A stretch of DNA of 13,509 nt, from the NCBI GenBank assembly GCA_050996575.1, contig JBPCRS010000120.1:1-13509 (forward strand). Direction: 5' to 3'. Within the stretch, counting starts at the first letter, position 1, and each line of letters begins with the position of its first letter. The DNA is from DASUSH01 sp050996575. GTDB taxonomy: Bacteria > Actinomycetota > Thermoleophilia > Solirubrobacterales > 70-9. A program made the position numbers and the translations under genes. The notes beneath the pieces were generated by a model that worked only from the letters and a program-made list of their open reading frames with translations, had not been told where the DNA came from and did not search any database. Of this stretch, positions 12,687-13,509 are shown in pieces.

Positions 12687-13345
12687 TGCGCCTCGGCCCG
12701 GGCCGCATCAAGCGCCGGCCGCGCCCGCTCCGGCAAATGCCTCCGCACCCGCCACGCCGCACCCGAAAAATCCATGTTCGCCACGGTGCAGAAGCCGTCC
12801 TCGTCCTCGCGCAGCGCCAGTAGCAGGTGGGCGACCCGGTCGCCCGCGGGCAACCCTCCGGGCTCGGCGATCCGAACGCACCACGAATCGACCCGCCGTC
12901 CCCCCGGCCTGACCAGCAGCGCCCCCTTCTCGCCGAGCAGCCAAACACCGAGGCCGCCGCGCTGGAGCGCAAACCCGGTCTCGCTCATCAACTGCCGCTC
13001 GCGGTGGCCGAGCAGATCGCCGAGCAACCCGAGCGCTCTCGAGTTGGCGCGCGCATCGACGCCGGGAGACGCCGCCGCGCTCTTCGCGCTGCCGATCGGC
13101 ACCACCGACCGCCCTGCCCGGCGCCCGTAGAGCATCGGAATCGCCCAGGCGTGCGCCCAGCTCCAGATCGCGACCGGGAAAGTCCACGGCTCGAGCCAGA
13201 CCAGCACGCCTCCGGCTGCGATGAAGGGCGCCACAACGCAGACCGTCCAGACTGTCCAGAAGCGCTCACGACGACCCAGCTTGGTGCGGTCGAAGCGCTT
13301 CCTCCACGGCAAGTCGACGGCCTCGTGTAGCGGCCCGCCGGCCAC
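12683..13345 (-). CDS. Two-TM membrane protein, function unknown
   Basis: From GTG 13345 the leftward gene encodes 220 residues. A short charged N-terminus (HEAVDLPWRKRFDRTKLGRR) is followed by two hydrophobic segments close together (FWTVWTVCVVAPFIAAGGVL and FPVAIWSWAHAWAIPMLYG). A soluble C-terminal domain comes next, with LLGDLLGHRERQL, LGVWLLGEKGALLVRPGGRR and a final RVAHLLLALREDEDGF block. The layout is a hairpin membrane anchor with a cytoplasmic domain; I do not recognise the family. The start is uncertain: AAAGGG lies upstream of GTG 13345, but GTG 13378 is also in frame and the frame stays open to ATG 13498, whose extra residues look non-coding. Its stop overlaps that of the possible small plus-strand gene. 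Confidence 0.75.
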   Translation of the reverse strand: MAGGPLHEAVDLPWRKRFDRTKLGRRERFWTVWTVCVVAPFIAAGGVLVWLEPWTFPVAIWSWAHAWAIPMLYGRRAGRSVVPIGSAKSAAASPGVDARANSRALGLLGDLLGHRERQLMSETGFALQRGGLGVWLLGEKGALLVRPGGRRVDSWCVRIAEPGGLPAGDRVAHLLLALREDEDGFCTVANMDFSGAAWRVRRHLPERARPALDAARAEAH

Positions 13346-13509
13346 CGCGCCGCCCTTTGCGAGCGAACCCGCCTCCACGCGGCCTAGATGATTGATTCCC
13401 AATCCCCGCGCACGCGGATGACGCACGGATACCGTCGCTGGATCGCGCCCGTCGGGACTCGCACATGCCCACCGGCATGCGCTTCGCCCGCCGGCCACGC
13501 CCAGCTCGG
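13346..13509. other. Right-edge region without a supported gene
   Basis: A plus-strand frame from ATG 13388 (MIDSQSPRTRMTHGYRRW) stays open to the window edge, but it has no ribosome site and its composition is not convincing. The leftward frame of the membrane-protein gene is also open here. A small inverted repeat (GATTG 13390-13394 with CAATC 13400-13404) is present. The region probably holds the promoter of the leftward gene. Confidence 0.4.

Noticed and set aside
1..13509. CRISPR array, rRNA genes or a defence island
   Set aside because: No regularly spaced repeats, no rRNA-like segments and no Cas, restriction-modification or phage genes were seen. The only nuclease-like gene is the tRNA-linked one.

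Overview
The window is very GC-rich DNA from an actinobacterium. The conserved block obgE, proB, proA, nadD, rsfS, the strongly G/C-ending codons and short degenerate RTX-type repeats on a secreted protein suggest a member of the Thermoleophilia/Solirubrobacterales, though lineage is an inference from gene content only.

Layout. (1) Positions 1-442 hold the first 27 codons of a leftward transposase-like gene, probably IS30 family, then a gene-free stretch with a 14-bp inverted repeat and a 21-bp palindrome. In many actinobacteria rplU-rpmA would sit here, before obgE. (2) 443-10242 is the housekeeping block: obgE (ribosome-assembly GTPase), proB and proA (first two steps of proline synthesis), nadD (NAD synthesis) and rsfS (ribosome silencing). 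It is interrupted by accessory genes: a large exported neutral-ceramidase-like protein with a C-terminal calcium-repeat tail between obgE and proB, and a lipoprotein plus a convergent glyoxalase I between proB and proA. (3) 10295-11092 encodes a DivIVA-like coiled-coil protein. (4) 11184-11816 is a PD-(D/E)XK homing-endonuclease-like frame that runs without a stop through an intact tRNA-Ala(GGC) gene and into a Phd-antitoxin-like tail. (5) 11859-12572 encodes a membrane protein (DUF4395-like) fused to a thioredoxin-like domain. It is followed by a possible 36-residue zinc-finger-like protein whose stop interlocks, over CTAG, with the stop of a leftward membrane-protein gene.

Expression signals. 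The clearest cross-gene pattern is a TANNNT -10 box followed by exactly six bases and then the start codon, at obgE (GTG), proA (ATG), the DUF4395 gene (ATG) and the DivIVA-like gene (ATC). proB has the same box with eight bases. This points to leaderless transcription as a common mode here. The lipoprotein and rsfS instead have clear Shine-Dalgarno sequences. Two genes, nadD and the DivIVA-like gene, have conserved N-termini that begin upstream of any ATG/GTG/TTG in frame, with an ATC at the expected place in both.

The least ordinary parts are the endonuclease/tRNA/antitoxin composite frame, the ATC starts, the fused DUF4395-thioredoxin protein with three CxxC pairs, and the small CCHH protein.
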